Shown here: positions 1 to 7,641 of the stretch, piece by piece
How positions within the stretch are numbered: position 1 is the stretch's first letter
Layout: the number at the start of each line of letters is the position of its first letter
Translations under genes and position numbers: made by a program
The notes under the pieces: generated by a model
Told to the model about the DNA's origin: nothing
Database searches by the model: none
Seen by the model: the letters and a program-made list of their open reading frames with translations, nothing else
From: Oscillospiraceae bacterium
GTDB lineage: Bacteria > Bacillota > Clostridia > Oscillospirales > Oscillospiraceae
Assembly (NCBI GenBank): GCA_902787755.1
Contig: CADAHL010000012.1
Span: forward strand, 1 to 38,978
Reading direction: 5' to 3'
Length of the DNA stretch: 38,978 nucleotides

Positions 1-164
1 ACGAAAGGACCATACCCCCGGAAAGGTTTTTCTTGCAAAAAACGATCCTTCGGGGTATAGTAAACCCGTGGTGCAGCGAAAGCTGCTGTGTATGGTGCCC
101 GTAACACCTGCGCAGGCACATGGGAGGTGCGAACTCTCATGTGCTGCCACACTTTTTTGTTGTC
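1..164 (-). ncRNA. Unidentified structured RNA or long leader, cut by window edge
   Basis: Transcription from the promoter at 171-199 would begin near 164 and run leftward out of the window. The transcript has at least three stem-loops: one over about 111-149 (arms 115-126 and 134-148), a short GCAGC/GCTGC stem near 73-87, and a long one over 11-59 (ATACCCC with GGGGTAT, extended by AAGG/CCTT and a T/A stem). No start codon with a ribosome site is visible. I could not match it to SRP, tmRNA, RNase P, T-box or a riboswitch; 6S RNA is possible but the several separate hairpins do not favour it. Read on the plus strand, 115-158 looks like an intrinsic terminator (stem then six T), so it could instead mark the end of a plus-strand gene to the left. 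Confidence 0.35.
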
Positions 165-170
165 ATGGGT

Positions 171-199
171 ATTATACCACATGTGGGGTATGATGTCAA
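171..199 (-). promoter_or_regulatory. Perfect-consensus sigma-A promoter
   Basis: On the minus strand TTGACA (194-199) is followed after exactly 17 bases by TATAAT (171-176). The spacer carries a 10-bp palindrome CCACATGTGG (177-186). Full consensus at both boxes is typical of promoters for abundant stable RNAs. It fires leftward into the structured region 1-164. Confidence 0.75.
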
Positions 200-402
200 A
201 TCAAAACCCGGGATTTTGTGAGCAGAAACCCTGGAGTCAGTGACAAAGAGGTCACAAAACCGGAACAACAGAACAGGTTCGCCGCTGCCCTTTCGGGGTC
301 CCATGGCGGTGTCATAACAGCAACAGGCGCGGGTCGTTTACGGCGGCCCGCGCCTGTTGTTTCCGGGGAGCCAGTCATGCTTCCCGCTTCACAGTACTTG
401 CT
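187..402. other. Non-coding gap with inverted repeats
   Basis: No credible gene. It holds an 8-bp inverted repeat TTTTGTGA (214-221) / TCACAAAA (252-259), a nested GTGAC/GTCAC pair (239-254), and the hairpin at 321-359 listed separately. The short open frames here have no ribosome site and lie across these structures. Confidence 0.5.
321..359. terminator. Hairpin after the GH3 gene, likely terminator
   Basis: A perfect 13-bp stem, CAACAGGCGCGGG (321-333) with CCCGCGCCTGTTG (347-359), lies about 45 bases past the stop codon of the glycosidase. The stem is very GC-rich, but only a weak T tract follows on either strand, so termination efficiency is uncertain. Confidence 0.5.
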
Positions 403-3264
403 TTATTTGTTCTTCTTGTATTTCTGATAGATCCGGAACGCGCCGAAGCAGAGGGCCAGACCGGCGAGCACGTCCGCGCCGATCAGGATCGCCTTCCAGG
501 CTTCCAGGCCGCCCTGGCTGTGCTCCTCATCGTAGGCCCAGGAGTTGACCGTGGTGTAGAGGATGTTGTGGGTGGCTTCGCGCATGTAAATGACGTTGGA
601 AGCCGCGGTCTTGTCACTGACCTGGTTGGGGCCGCCGGCGAAGGTGGAGAGCATGGCATCCACGCCGTTGGCAAGGGCCTCATCCGCGTTCATGAAGCCG
701 TGGCCGTTGTTGCGAAAGAAGTCGGACACCACGAAGCCGCGGAAGCCCCATTCATCGCGCAGGATCGTCTTCATCAGCGCGCTGGATTCTCCGACCCACT
801 TGTTGCCGATGTAAGCCCAAGAGGCCATCACGCCGGTGGCGCCGCCTTCCTTCACGGCGATCTCAAAGGGCTTGAGGTAGATCTCACGCATGGACTGCTC
901 GGTGGCCCAGGCGCAGACCATCTTGCCGTTGCAATCGTACATGGCGTAGTGCTTGATGGTGGAGTACACACCCTCCTGCATGGCGGCCTTGACCGCGTCG
1001 GCGGCCATCCAGCCGGCCAGCACACCGTCCTCGGAGAAGTACTCATAGTTGCGCGCGGTGAAAGCGGAGCGGTGAGTGTTCATGCCCGGGGCATACCAGC
1101 CGGTGGAGCCCAGCTCCTTGGCCATCTTGCCCATGACCTCACCCCAGCGGGAAGCCAGCTCGTGGCTCCAGGTGCAGGTAATGACCACCTCTACGGGGAA
1201 GCCGATGGAGCCGCCGCCGGTGAAATTGTTGTTGATGGCGGCAGGGCCGTCGGAGTCCACACACTGCACCTTGCCGATGGAGGCGATGGCGGGCGTCTGG
1301 TAGCCGGAGAGAGCGATCATGTCGGCCATCTCGTCTACAGTGAGCTGATCCAACAGCTGCTCCCACTGGGGATCATCGTAGCTCTTGCCGCGCAGGTCCT
1401 TGAGCATCAAGCCGTTCTTCGCGCCGGTGGTGGGCATGGTATCGTTAGGATCAATATAAGCGGCAGGATCGTAGTTTGCGTTCAGGTGGTAGCCTGCGAT
1501 GTACTTCTCGGGCAGATCCAGGTCAGCGGGGGCGGCGGTAGCCGTCTCGTAGTTGGCAAAGCCGTCCTTACGGGACAGGTACTCGACTTCGCCCCGGGCG
1601 TCCTGAAGCTGGTTCACGGCCGCCGCGTCGTCGGAGGGCCGGGGGTTGGAGCCGTCATACTTGACGGTTTCGGGCTGGGTGTAGACCTTGCTGTCCAGCT
1701 CCCGGTGGGAGTCGGCCTTGATGGCGATGCTGTAATCGCCCTTTTCCAGCACATAGCAGCCGCTGCGCTCGTCGTAGGAGGCCAGCTCCTCCAGGTCGAA
1801 GGAGATGTGGACCGTCTCGCTCTCGCCCGGATCCAAAAGGCCGGTCTTCTCATAGCGCACCAGGTTGGCGCTGGCTTTTTCAATGCCGCCGTTGGTGTAG
1901 GGAGGATCAAAGTAGACCTCCACCACGTCCTTGCCCGCCGCAGAACCGGTGTTCTGTACGGTCACGTCGAAGGAGATACTCTCCCCGTCCACGCTCAGTT
2001 CGGACATGCTCTGGTTGAAGCTGGTGTAGCTCAGGCCGTAGCCGAAGGGGTACTGCACCAGACTGTCGTAGTCGATGACGCCTTCCTTGTCGGCAGTCTC
2101 ATAGAACTTATAGCCCACATAAATGTTCTCCACATAGTGAATGAAGGCGGGAGCGTAGTTGGTGGGAACGCCGGCGTTCATGCCTTCCACGGTCATGTCC
2201 AGCATGTTGGCATAGTCGCGCTTCTCGGCATTGTTCCAGTAGGGGGTCTGGGTCATGTCGTACACAAAGGTGTCGTTGGTACGGCCGGAGGGGTTCACGG
2301 TGCCGGCCAGGATCTCGCCCAGGGCAGTGAAGCCCACGTTGCCGGGGCCACCGGCCCAGATCACGCCCTTGATCTGGGGGTACTCCTCGCAGAAGCCCAG
2401 CTCGAAGGCATACGCGCCGTTATACACGACGATAACGTTGTCAAAATTGGAGCACACCAGCTCGACCATATCCCTCTCGGTGTTGTTGAGCTCCAGATAG
2501 TGGGCTCCCTCATCCCAGTCGGGGTAGGCTTTGCTGTTGTCGGTGTAGATCTCGCAGGCGGCCATATCCTGGGGAATATCGTTGTGACCCTCACCCGCCA
2601 TACGGGAGATGACGATCAGCGCGGTATCGGAGAAATCCTTGGCCCCCTGCAGCAGCTCGGCGCTGTAATTGGCTGCGGGCGGCTCAGGCAGGTTCCAGTT
2701 CTGGGCCGTGATGGAGACCGCCGCGCGGTTCTCGGCGTAGCCGAGATAGAACTCCGTCAGGGCGGGGTTCACTTCAAAGCCCGCGTTCTCGATGCCCTCG
2801 ATGAGGCTGACCTTGTGGTACAGGTCGTTCAGGCCGCCGGAGCCGGCGCCGCCGTAGACGGGGTTGGTGGAGGCCCAGCCGAAGAGATTCAGGCGCTGGG
2901 TGTTCTGAAGCGGCAGGACGCCCTCGTTCTCCAGAAGCACGAAGCCCTCCTCGGCGATCTGGGTGGCAACTGCCTCAGCCTCTTTGGCAAGGCTGTCCGA
3001 GATCGTGGTGGGGGTCGCGCCGCCGCCGACCAGGCTCAGCAGTGCGGACATAGGCCCCAGGCAGATGAGGTTTGCCACAATGACGATCACCAGCAGCGCG
3101 GCCATCCAGCTCTCGCCGCGGATGAATTTTTTCTTGGCCTGGGGCAGCTTTTTCACCGCCACAGTCACGGCGATGGCTGCGACAAGCGCCACAGCGATGG
3201 CGATAAAGTAAGGTACGAGTCCCTGCAATACGCCGATCAGATCTTCCATCTCAAATGAAATCAT
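403..3264 (-). CDS. Membrane-anchored glycoside hydrolase family 3 protein, circularly permuted
   Basis: Hydrolyses beta-linked sugars from non-reducing ends (beta-glucosidase or beta-xylosidase type; substrate not predictable here). The 953-residue protein begins with two membrane segments (about 19-37 and 53-81). The GH3 C-terminal domain comes first (from LLENEGVLPL near 100 to the YPFGYGLSYT motif near 410), then a fibronectin III-like domain, then the barrel domain normally found first, with KHYAMYDCNG and GFVVSDFF. Asp848 of that last motif is the expected nucleophile. A third membrane segment (about 925-946) precedes a Lys-rich tail. The domain order is therefore swapped relative to ordinary GH3 enzymes, an arrangement known in some gut Firmicutes. 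The start is supported by GAGAGGAG seven bases upstream. It is divergent from a TetR regulator that may control it. Confidence 0.9.
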   Translation of the reverse strand: MISFEMEDLIGVLQGLVPYFIAIAVALVAAIAVTVAVKKLPQAKKKFIRGESWMAALLVIVIVANLICLGPMSALLSLVGGGATPTTISDSLAKEAEAVATQIAEEGFVLLENEGVLPLQNTQRLNLFGWASTNPVYGGAGSGGLNDLYHKVSLIEGIENAGFEVNPALTEFYLGYAENRAAVSITAQNWNLPEPPAANYSAELLQGAKDFSDTALIVISRMAGEGHNDIPQDMAACEIYTDNSKAYPDWDEGAHYLELNNTERDMVELVCSNFDNVIVVYNGAYAFELGFCEEYPQIKGVIWAGGPGNVGFTALGEILAGTVNPSGRTNDTFVYDMTQTPYWNNAEKRDYANMLDMTVEGMNAGVPTNYAPAFIHYVENIYVGYKFYETADKEGVIDYDSLVQYPFGYGLSYTSFNQSMSELSVDGESISFDVTVQNTGSAAGKDVVEVYFDPPYTNGGIEKASANLVRYEKTGLLDPGESETVHISFDLEELASYDERSGCYVLEKGDYSIAIKADSHRELDSKVYTQPETVKYDGSNPRPSDDAAAVNQLQDARGEVEYLSRKDGFANYETATAAPADLDLPEKYIAGYHLNANYDPAAYIDPNDTMPTTGAKNGLMLKDLRGKSYDDPQWEQLLDQLTVDEMADMIALSGYQTPAIASIGKVQCVDSDGPAAINNNFTGGGSIGFPVEVVITCTWSHELASRWGEVMGKMAKELGSTGWYAPGMNTHRSAFTARNYEYFSEDGVLAGWMAADAVKAAMQEGVYSTIKHYAMYDCNGKMVCAWATEQSMREIYLKPFEIAVKEGGATGVMASWAYIGNKWVGESSALMKTILRDEWGFRGFVVSDFFRNNGHGFMNADEALANGVDAMLSTFAGGPNQVSDKTAASNVIYMREATHNILYTTVNSWAYDEEHSQGGLEAWKAILIGADVLAGLALCFGAFRIYQKYKKNK

Positions 3265-3282
3265 GCTTTTGCTCCTCTCATA

Positions 3283-3344
3283 TTTTGGTATTGTGTGTTT
3301 GATCTGCTGTTGTCAATGTACCAAAAATAGTCGGGGATGTACCA
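3283..3344. promoter_or_regulatory. Candidate operator between GH3 and TetR genes
   Basis: An 8-bp inverted repeat TTTTGGTA (3283-3290) / TACCAAAA (3319-3326) overlaps a direct repeat TGTACCA (3317-3323 and 3338-3344) whose copies are 21 bp apart, two helical turns. A TTGACA box for the minus strand (3311-3316) lies inside the inverted repeat, but its partner 17 bp away (CAATAC) is poor. Binding by the TetR protein encoded next door is inferred. Confidence 0.4.
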
Positions 3345-3373
3345 GAACACATTTGTGAAACCTGTATATTTGC

Positions 3374-3402
3374 TGGACAATTCTTCAAAAACTGTCTATA
3401 AT
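3374..3402 (+). promoter_or_regulatory. Sigma-A promoter of the TetR gene
   Basis: TGGACA (3374-3379), a 17-base spacer and a perfect TATAAT (3397-3402), about 36 bases before the start codon of the regulator gene. Confidence 0.7.
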
Positions 3403-3437
3403 TGTATTACCGATGAAGGAAGCGGGAGGCGTTGACC

Positions 3438-4067
3438 ATGGACGACAAGAGAAAGAGTCCGGATCGGCGGACGCTTGTGACAAAAAACCTCATCAAGGAC
3501 GCCATGCTCCGGCTTCTGCGGCAGGACGGCTTTGACAAGATCAGTGTCGCTGCCCTCTGCCGGGAGGCGAATGTGGGGCGGGCCACCTTCTACACCCACT
3601 ATACCGGTCTGATGGATGTGATCGACGAGCTGGCGGACGAGGCCATCGGCAATGCCGCCGGATCCACCACAAGCTTTGCGCAGCTGGAGTTCCTTTCCGA
3701 TCAGGTGTCAGGGATGGAAAAGGCCAGCGAGCTGGAGCGCTTCGTGGAGTTTCTGCCGCTGTGCCAGCGGGTGGCGGACGATCCGCGGTATAAGCCCCTG
3801 TTCCGGGACGACCAGATCGCGGAATACATCATCATGCGGGTCTATCGACAGGAGTGCCCGCACATCGTGCCGGAGATGATGCGCGAGATGCATATCACCC
3901 AGCGCCAGGGCGAGCTGCTGTTTCTCTATTCGGTCATGGGCGCCTTTGCCGTCAACCGTTCCCTGCGCTGGAACAAGGACGAGACCTGGTACGAGATGCA
4001 GCGGATGATCCTGACCTACGCCCACGCGGGAAACGAAGCCGTGATAAAGTTAGGGCAAGGCAGGTAG
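3438..4067 (+). CDS. TetR/AcrR-family transcriptional regulator
   Basis: A 209-residue DNA-binding regulator. The N-terminal helix-turn-helix lies at about 35-56 and ends in the hallmark ATFYTHY; the rest is the helical ligand-binding and dimer domain, with no ligand-specific motif that I recognise. ATG at 3438 is preferred to the in-frame TTG at 3432 because GGGAGG at 3424-3429 is eight bases from the ATG but only two from the TTG. It has its own promoter and is divergent from the glycosidase gene, so it probably represses that gene and perhaps itself; this is inference from position and from the repeats between the two genes. Confidence 0.88.
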   Translation: MDDKRKSPDRRTLVTKNLIKDAMLRLLRQDGFDKISVAALCREANVGRATFYTHYTGLMDVIDELADEAIGNAAGSTTSFAQLEFLSDQVSGMEKASELERFVEFLPLCQRVADDPRYKPLFRDDQIAEYIIMRVYRQECPHIVPEMMREMHITQRQGELLFLYSVMGAFAVNRSLRWNKDETWYEMQRMILTYAHAGNEAVIKLGQGR

Positions 4068-4085
4068 ATAACGGGCGTTTTGCAG

Positions 4086-4111
4086 GAAGGTTTAGCTCAT
4101 TGGGAACCTTC
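4086..4111 (+). other. Small hairpin before the orphan gene
   Basis: GAAGGTT (4086-4092) pairs with AACCTTC (4105-4111). It sits in the 59-base gap after the TetR stop codon and ends five bases before the ribosome site AGGAG (4116-4120) of the next gene. It is not followed by T residues. It marks the boundary where base composition drops. Confidence 0.3.
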
Positions 4112-4126
4112 TCGCAGGAGATTATT

Positions 4127-4975
4127 ATGGAATTTAATGATTACAGTGAAAGCACAATCCGCCAACAGAATCAGAAGATGATAGCTCAAGACGAAGGATG
4201 TCAAAAAACGCTATCTGAGATGCGTGTTGTCGAAGAATTCCTGGATGATTTGGGTTTTCTATCTTATGGTCGAGATTATATTCTTTGTGGAAGACATACT
4301 TTTTCATTACAGATTCTCTCTACCTCAGCTGAACTCACAGCGGGTAGTATTATTTCATGCTGCGAATCCGGATGTATTGCCGACGCCTATTCATTGCTGC
4401 GAAAGTATCGAGATGATTTGTTTTTCTATCTATATGTTATGGTTTACAGCACATGCGATACATTAAATTGCAAATCACCTGCAGCCGTTCAGATGGAACA
4501 TAATATTGAGCAGTGGCTCAGCAATGGCCTTAATGACTTATACATTGGAACAGTTCTTCAAGCCATAGGTCAATCCCCGCAGGTGAAGGATGCTGTACAA
4601 AAATACAAATTGAGGTCTTATTTCAAAACTCTTGGAGCCAAACTTAACAACTATGTCCACGGCAATGGGATTGCTTTTTACAACCAGAATATTTATGCAC
4701 TTCAAGAGAAAACGATGCAAGCTCAACTGGGTGAGTTACTAAAGGACATACGGTTTATCACGATTACATTTCTCTTTCTGCTTGCTCTTTGTTCGCCACT
4801 ATCCATCATGTCAACAGACTATGTAGACCACCTTGATTGTAATATGACTCCTCCAGATCGATCTGAGTACTGGGTCGCGCCATTTGTAACTGAGTTTTTC
4901 AAAAGAAACGCTGACCTGATTGATGAAAGTTGTATGAAGTATATACATGATAGTACCCTTATGGAGTTTGATTGA
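4127..4975 (+). CDS. Hypothetical protein, AT-rich orphan
   Basis: I do not recognise this 282-residue protein. It is predicted mostly helical, with one hydrophobic stretch near its C-terminal third (FITITFLFLLALCSPLSIM) that could be a buried helix or a weak membrane segment. Two segments, ADAYSLLRKYRDDLFFYL and LNNYVHGNG, recall the layout of DUF5677/AbiV-like HEPN proteins (a helix with Arg and acidic residues, later a Tyr-Val-His-Gly turn), but this is a resemblance, not an assignment. The ATG at 4127 has AGGAG six bases upstream; the longer open frame beginning within the TetR gene is ignored. Codon use is clearly AT-rich compared with every neighbour, suggesting recent acquisition. It may be co-transcribed with the TetR gene or be independent. 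Confidence 0.7.
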   Translation: MEFNDYSESTIRQQNQKMIAQDEGCQKTLSEMRVVEEFLDDLGFLSYGRDYILCGRHTFSLQILSTSAELTAGSIISCCESGCIADAYSLLRKYRDDLFFYLYVMVYSTCDTLNCKSPAAVQMEHNIEQWLSNGLNDLYIGTVLQAIGQSPQVKDAVQKYKLRSYFKTLGAKLNNYVHGNGIAFYNQNIYALQEKTMQAQLGELLKDIRFITITFLFLLALCSPLSIMSTDYVDHLDCNMTPPDRSEYWVAPFVTEFFKRNADLIDESCMKYIHDSTLMEFD

Positions 4976-5096
4976 AATGGTTTCAAACTTGATTGCTCCG
5001 CACCACCTATTAAGTTGAACCCCTATTCGGTGAAGTCTACGTGGTTTTGAAAGCCTGCTGCAGCATAGATGCAAACGCCGGAGATAGAACCATTTT

Positions 5097-5140
5097 ATAT
5101 GAAAAGAGCACTGGTCCAAAATCCAGTGCTCTTTTCATAT
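5097..5140. terminator. Bidirectional intrinsic terminator
   Basis: A perfect 18-bp inverted repeat: arm 5097-5114 (includes GAAAAGAGCACTGG), loop 5115-5122, arm 5123-5140 (CCAGTGCTCTTTTC). A/T-rich outer arms supply the T tract for either direction. It lies between two convergent genes, as expected for a shared terminator. Confidence 0.8.
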
Positions 5141-5211
5141 ATTTTGTACGTTTTTCCGTGAAAGCCGGAAATCGGTTTTTCCACTTCCGACGTTAATTTT
5201 GTACGTTTTTC
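5141..5211. repeat. Direct repeat of 16 bp, two copies
   Basis: ATTTTGTACGTTTTTC occurs at 5141-5156 and again at 5196-5211, 55 bp apart. The first copy directly abuts the terminator hairpin. Confidence 0.75.
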
Positions 5212-5220
5212 AGGTCTTGA

Positions 5221-5270
5221 GTAACGGATGGTTTTTCCGGTTACGGATGGTTTTTTCCGGTTACGGATGG
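5221..5270. repeat. Tandem repeat, about 20-bp unit, 2.5 copies
   Basis: Units beginning GTAACGGATGG (5221), GTTACGGATGG (5240) and GTTACGGATGG (5260, partial) are separated by TTTTTCCG. The array ends within a few bases of the yebC stop codon. Confidence 0.7.
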
Positions 5271-5275
5271 GGGAC

Positions 5276-6013
5276 TTATTCCTCTTCCCAGTTGTGCCAG
5301 ACGTTCTGGACGTCGTCGTTGTCCTCGAACATCTCCAGCATCTTGCGCATATTCTTGAGATCGGTCTCGTCGGTGAGCTTGATGGTGCCGTTCTGAGGCA
5401 GCATCTCCACCTGGGCCTCCATCAGCTTGTAGCCCTTGGCGGTCAGCGCCTCGGAGACAGCGGCCACGTCGTCAGGCTCGGTGTAGACGGTCATGATCTC
5501 GCCGTCAGCCTCGAAGTCGGCAGCGCCGGCCTCCAGCGCGTCCATCATGACGGTCTCCTCGTCCAGTTCCTCGTCCTCATTGTCGATGACGATGACGCCC
5601 TTCTTGTCAAAGGACCAGCTGACGCAGCCGGCAGCGCCCATATTTCCGCCGTACTTGTCGAAGTAGTGGCGCATCTCGCCCGCGGTGCGGTTGCGGTTGT
5701 CGGTCATGGTCTCCACGATGATGGCCACGCCCTGGGGACCGTAGCCCTCATAGACGATCTTCTCGTAGTTCTCGGTATTGCCGGCGCCCAGAGCCTTGTC
5801 AATGGTGCGCTTGATGTTGTCGTTGGGCATGTTGGCGGCCTTGGCCTTGGCGATCACGGCGGCCAGCTTGGAGTTGCTGCGGGGATCCCCGCCGCCGCCT
5901 TCCTTCACCGCAACGATCATCTCTCTGGCGATCTTGGTGAAGATGGAAGCGCGCTTGGCGTCTGCCGCGCCCTTGGTTTTCTGTATATTGTGCCACTTGG
6001 AATGTCCGGACAT
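5276..6013 (-). CDS. yebC: YebC/PmpR-family DNA-binding regulator or translation factor
   Basis: A 245-residue cytosolic protein of the YebC/TACO1 family. Members have been described both as transcription regulators and, more recently, as factors that relieve ribosome stalling at proline stretches. The family signature MSGHSKWHNIQKTKGAADAK is present at the N-terminus, followed by IFTKIAREM and the acidic domain ending NWEEE; length is normal. ATG at 6013 is chosen because AGGAG (6023-6027) is nine bases upstream; the in-frame TTG at 6022 abuts the ribosome site. It has its own promoter, so it is separable from the sipL gene upstream. RuvC, a frequent neighbour elsewhere, is not here. Confidence 0.95.
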   Translation of the reverse strand: MSGHSKWHNIQKTKGAADAKRASIFTKIAREMIVAVKEGGGGDPRSNSKLAAVIAKAKAANMPNDNIKRTIDKALGAGNTENYEKIVYEGYGPQGVAIIVETMTDNRNRTAGEMRHYFDKYGGNMGAAGCVSWSFDKKGVIVIDNEDEELDEETVMMDALEAGAADFEADGEIMTVYTEPDDVAAVSEALTAKGYKLMEAQVEMLPQNGTIKLTDETDLKNMRKMLEMFEDNDDVQNVWHNWEEE

Positions 6014-6054
6014 AGCTAACAACTCCTCTTTCGTGTTTCATTTAGAACAGAGTT

Positions 6055-6083
6055 ACTATATCACATTTCCCCGTAGATGGCAA
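6055..6083 (-). promoter_or_regulatory. Sigma-A promoter of yebC
   Basis: Minus strand TTGCCA (6078-6083), 17-base spacer, TATAGT (6055-6060), about 40 bases before the yebC start codon and just past the sipL stop codon. Confidence 0.65.
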
Positions 6084-6122
6084 GTACAAGAAATGAGTTT
6101 TCCGACGTCGCCCAACGGGGCC

Positions 6123-7583
6123 TCAAAAGCGTTCCCGGATGATCAGCAGCAGATCTTCCGGGCCCGCTTCCCTGTTCTGCTCCTCGATCGCTTCCACCGT
6201 GGAGTGCCAGCGCCGGGCCAGGGTCCACAGATCTCCGTCTCCCCTGGCGGCCAGCACCGCCGCCGGAAGCTTCGCCTGATCGAAAGGCGCTTCCGAATCC
6301 AGCTCCAGCCCGGTCACCCGCTCCAGCCGTTCCTCCGCCGCAGCGCACAGGCAGACGGTCACCGGAAGTCTCAGGGCATTCGGTGTCAGCTCCGGATCGC
6401 CGGGACTTATCGACAGCACTTCGTCGCCCTTTGTCAGAGTCGTCTGTCCGGCGACGCTTCTGCGGATCACCGCAAGCTCCCCGGTCTTCGTCCGATAGAT
6501 CAAATCCACCGGCGCCGTCAGGCGCAGCACTTCCCCGTTCCGTTCCGTCTGGACCGGACCGGGCAGCAGAGCCTCCGGGGCAGCCCAGTCCTCCGGCAGC
6601 TCCGGCGCTCCCTCCGCTATGGCCGTGATGCTCTCCCGGGGCGTTCTGCAACCGACAGTGATTTCCTGCCGCTGCACATCCAGCGGCGCCAGATTGGAAT
6701 AGGCGTCCACGGGCAAGCAAAAGCGCTGGCTGCTGTAAGCCGTCATCTGGAGCAGCCCATGGACCTCCGTCTCCAGGACCCGATCTCCGGCGATGGTATC
6801 GCTGAGCTCCGTATAACAGGAGCACACCGCGGGCGTGATCAGAAACTGCTCGGCGTCCTCCACCGGCAGCTCCAGGATCTGGGAGTAGGGAACGCTCAGC
6901 GTCCGGAAGCCCGGGTTCCCTTCGGTGTCGAAACCCAGCTCGATCCGGCATTGGCCCTTTACGATCGCCCGGCTGCCCAGGGGGCTAACGTCCTCCACCG
7001 TCAGGGCGGTCTGCACGTAGAGCAGGTCTCCGGGCCGCTCCGGAAGGGGCAGCTGCTGGCTGAGGACGAAGCTCTTTTCTCCGCTCGCCACCGCCATGGG
7101 GGTGGTCCTGTCCTCAACCCTCAGGTGCAGGCCCCGGCTCTCCTCCGCCTTGGCGTCATAAACCATACTCTCCGGTTTCCAGGCATACAGCACCGCCGTT
7201 ATCTCAAACAGGGCGGAGATCTTCCGCGGGTTCACCAGTCTGGCCTCCATACTGCCGATAGTCAGCTGCACCTGGCTGCGGTTCTCCGGCACGCTCTCTC
7301 CCGGTTCAAACTCGATCTCAAAGGGTCTCGACAGGCTGACGGCGTTCAGCTTCCCGGACTCGCCCAGGCCAAGCACCACCGCCCGAAGCTCTCCCTGCAC
7401 CAGCAGGCCCCGGGCCGTGGGTTCCTTGCTCTTCAGCCAGACAGCGGGACGCACCAGGGCCACCCGGGACAGATCCTCCATGGAATCCGGCACCACCGCC
7501 TCCAGGCTCACCGGCAGACGTCTGCGCTGCTCCGGTATCTCCGTAATGATCTCCCGCAGGCTCTCCTGCAGTTTGATTTCCAT
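6123..7583 (-). CDS. sipL: DUF3794 and LysM domain protein, SipL-like spore coat factor
   Basis: 486 residues built of repeated DUF3794 (SPOCS) beta-rich units and a C-terminal LysM-like module (about 440-486: DLWTLARRWHSTVEAIEEQN). In Clostridioides difficile a protein of this layout, SipL, binds the coat ATPase SpoIVA and is needed for coat assembly around the forespore. No signal peptide is visible, consistent with a mother-cell cytosolic protein. The start has AAGGAG nine bases upstream. It follows the 52-residue membrane protein gene after 58 bases. Assignment to sipL itself rather than another DUF3794 paralogue is likely from the LysM end but not certain. Confidence 0.82.
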   Translation of the reverse strand: MEIKLQESLREIITEIPEQRRRLPVSLEAVVPDSMEDLSRVALVRPAVWLKSKEPTARGLLVQGELRAVVLGLGESGKLNAVSLSRPFEIEFEPGESVPENRSQVQLTIGSMEARLVNPRKISALFEITAVLYAWKPESMVYDAKAEESRGLHLRVEDRTTPMAVASGEKSFVLSQQLPLPERPGDLLYVQTALTVEDVSPLGSRAIVKGQCRIELGFDTEGNPGFRTLSVPYSQILELPVEDAEQFLITPAVCSCYTELSDTIAGDRVLETEVHGLLQMTAYSSQRFCLPVDAYSNLAPLDVQRQEITVGCRTPRESITAIAEGAPELPEDWAAPEALLPGPVQTERNGEVLRLTAPVDLIYRTKTGELAVIRRSVAGQTTLTKGDEVLSISPGDPELTPNALRLPVTVCLCAAAEERLERVTGLELDSEAPFDQAKLPAAVLAARGDGDLWTLARRWHSTVEAIEEQNREAGPEDLLLIIRERF

Positions 7584-7641
7584 AGGCTACCGCTCCTTTT
7601 GCATGTGTTTGTACAACCTATGCAAAGGGACCGATGGGTAT

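Larger units (their letters stand above)
4976..5275. other. Non-coding, repeat-bearing 3' flank of the orphan gene
   Basis: No gene is visible between the convergent orphan gene and yebC. It contains the bidirectional terminator and the direct and tandem repeats listed separately. Composition is AT-rich like the orphan gene, and the first 110 bases show no recognisable feature. Confidence 0.5.

Noticed and set aside
115-149. tRNA-like T arm (GAGTTCGCACC) in the left-edge RNA
   Set aside because: The loop does not fit the GTTCRANYC pattern and no acceptor or anticodon arms can be built around it.
520-3258. Long open frame (912 codons) antisense to the GH3 gene, and similar long antisense frames at 8803-11343, 28195-31239 and 36879-38912
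   Set aside because: These mirror real genes in a GC-rich genome, lack ribosome sites, and encode Gly/Val/His/Leu-rich products without domains.
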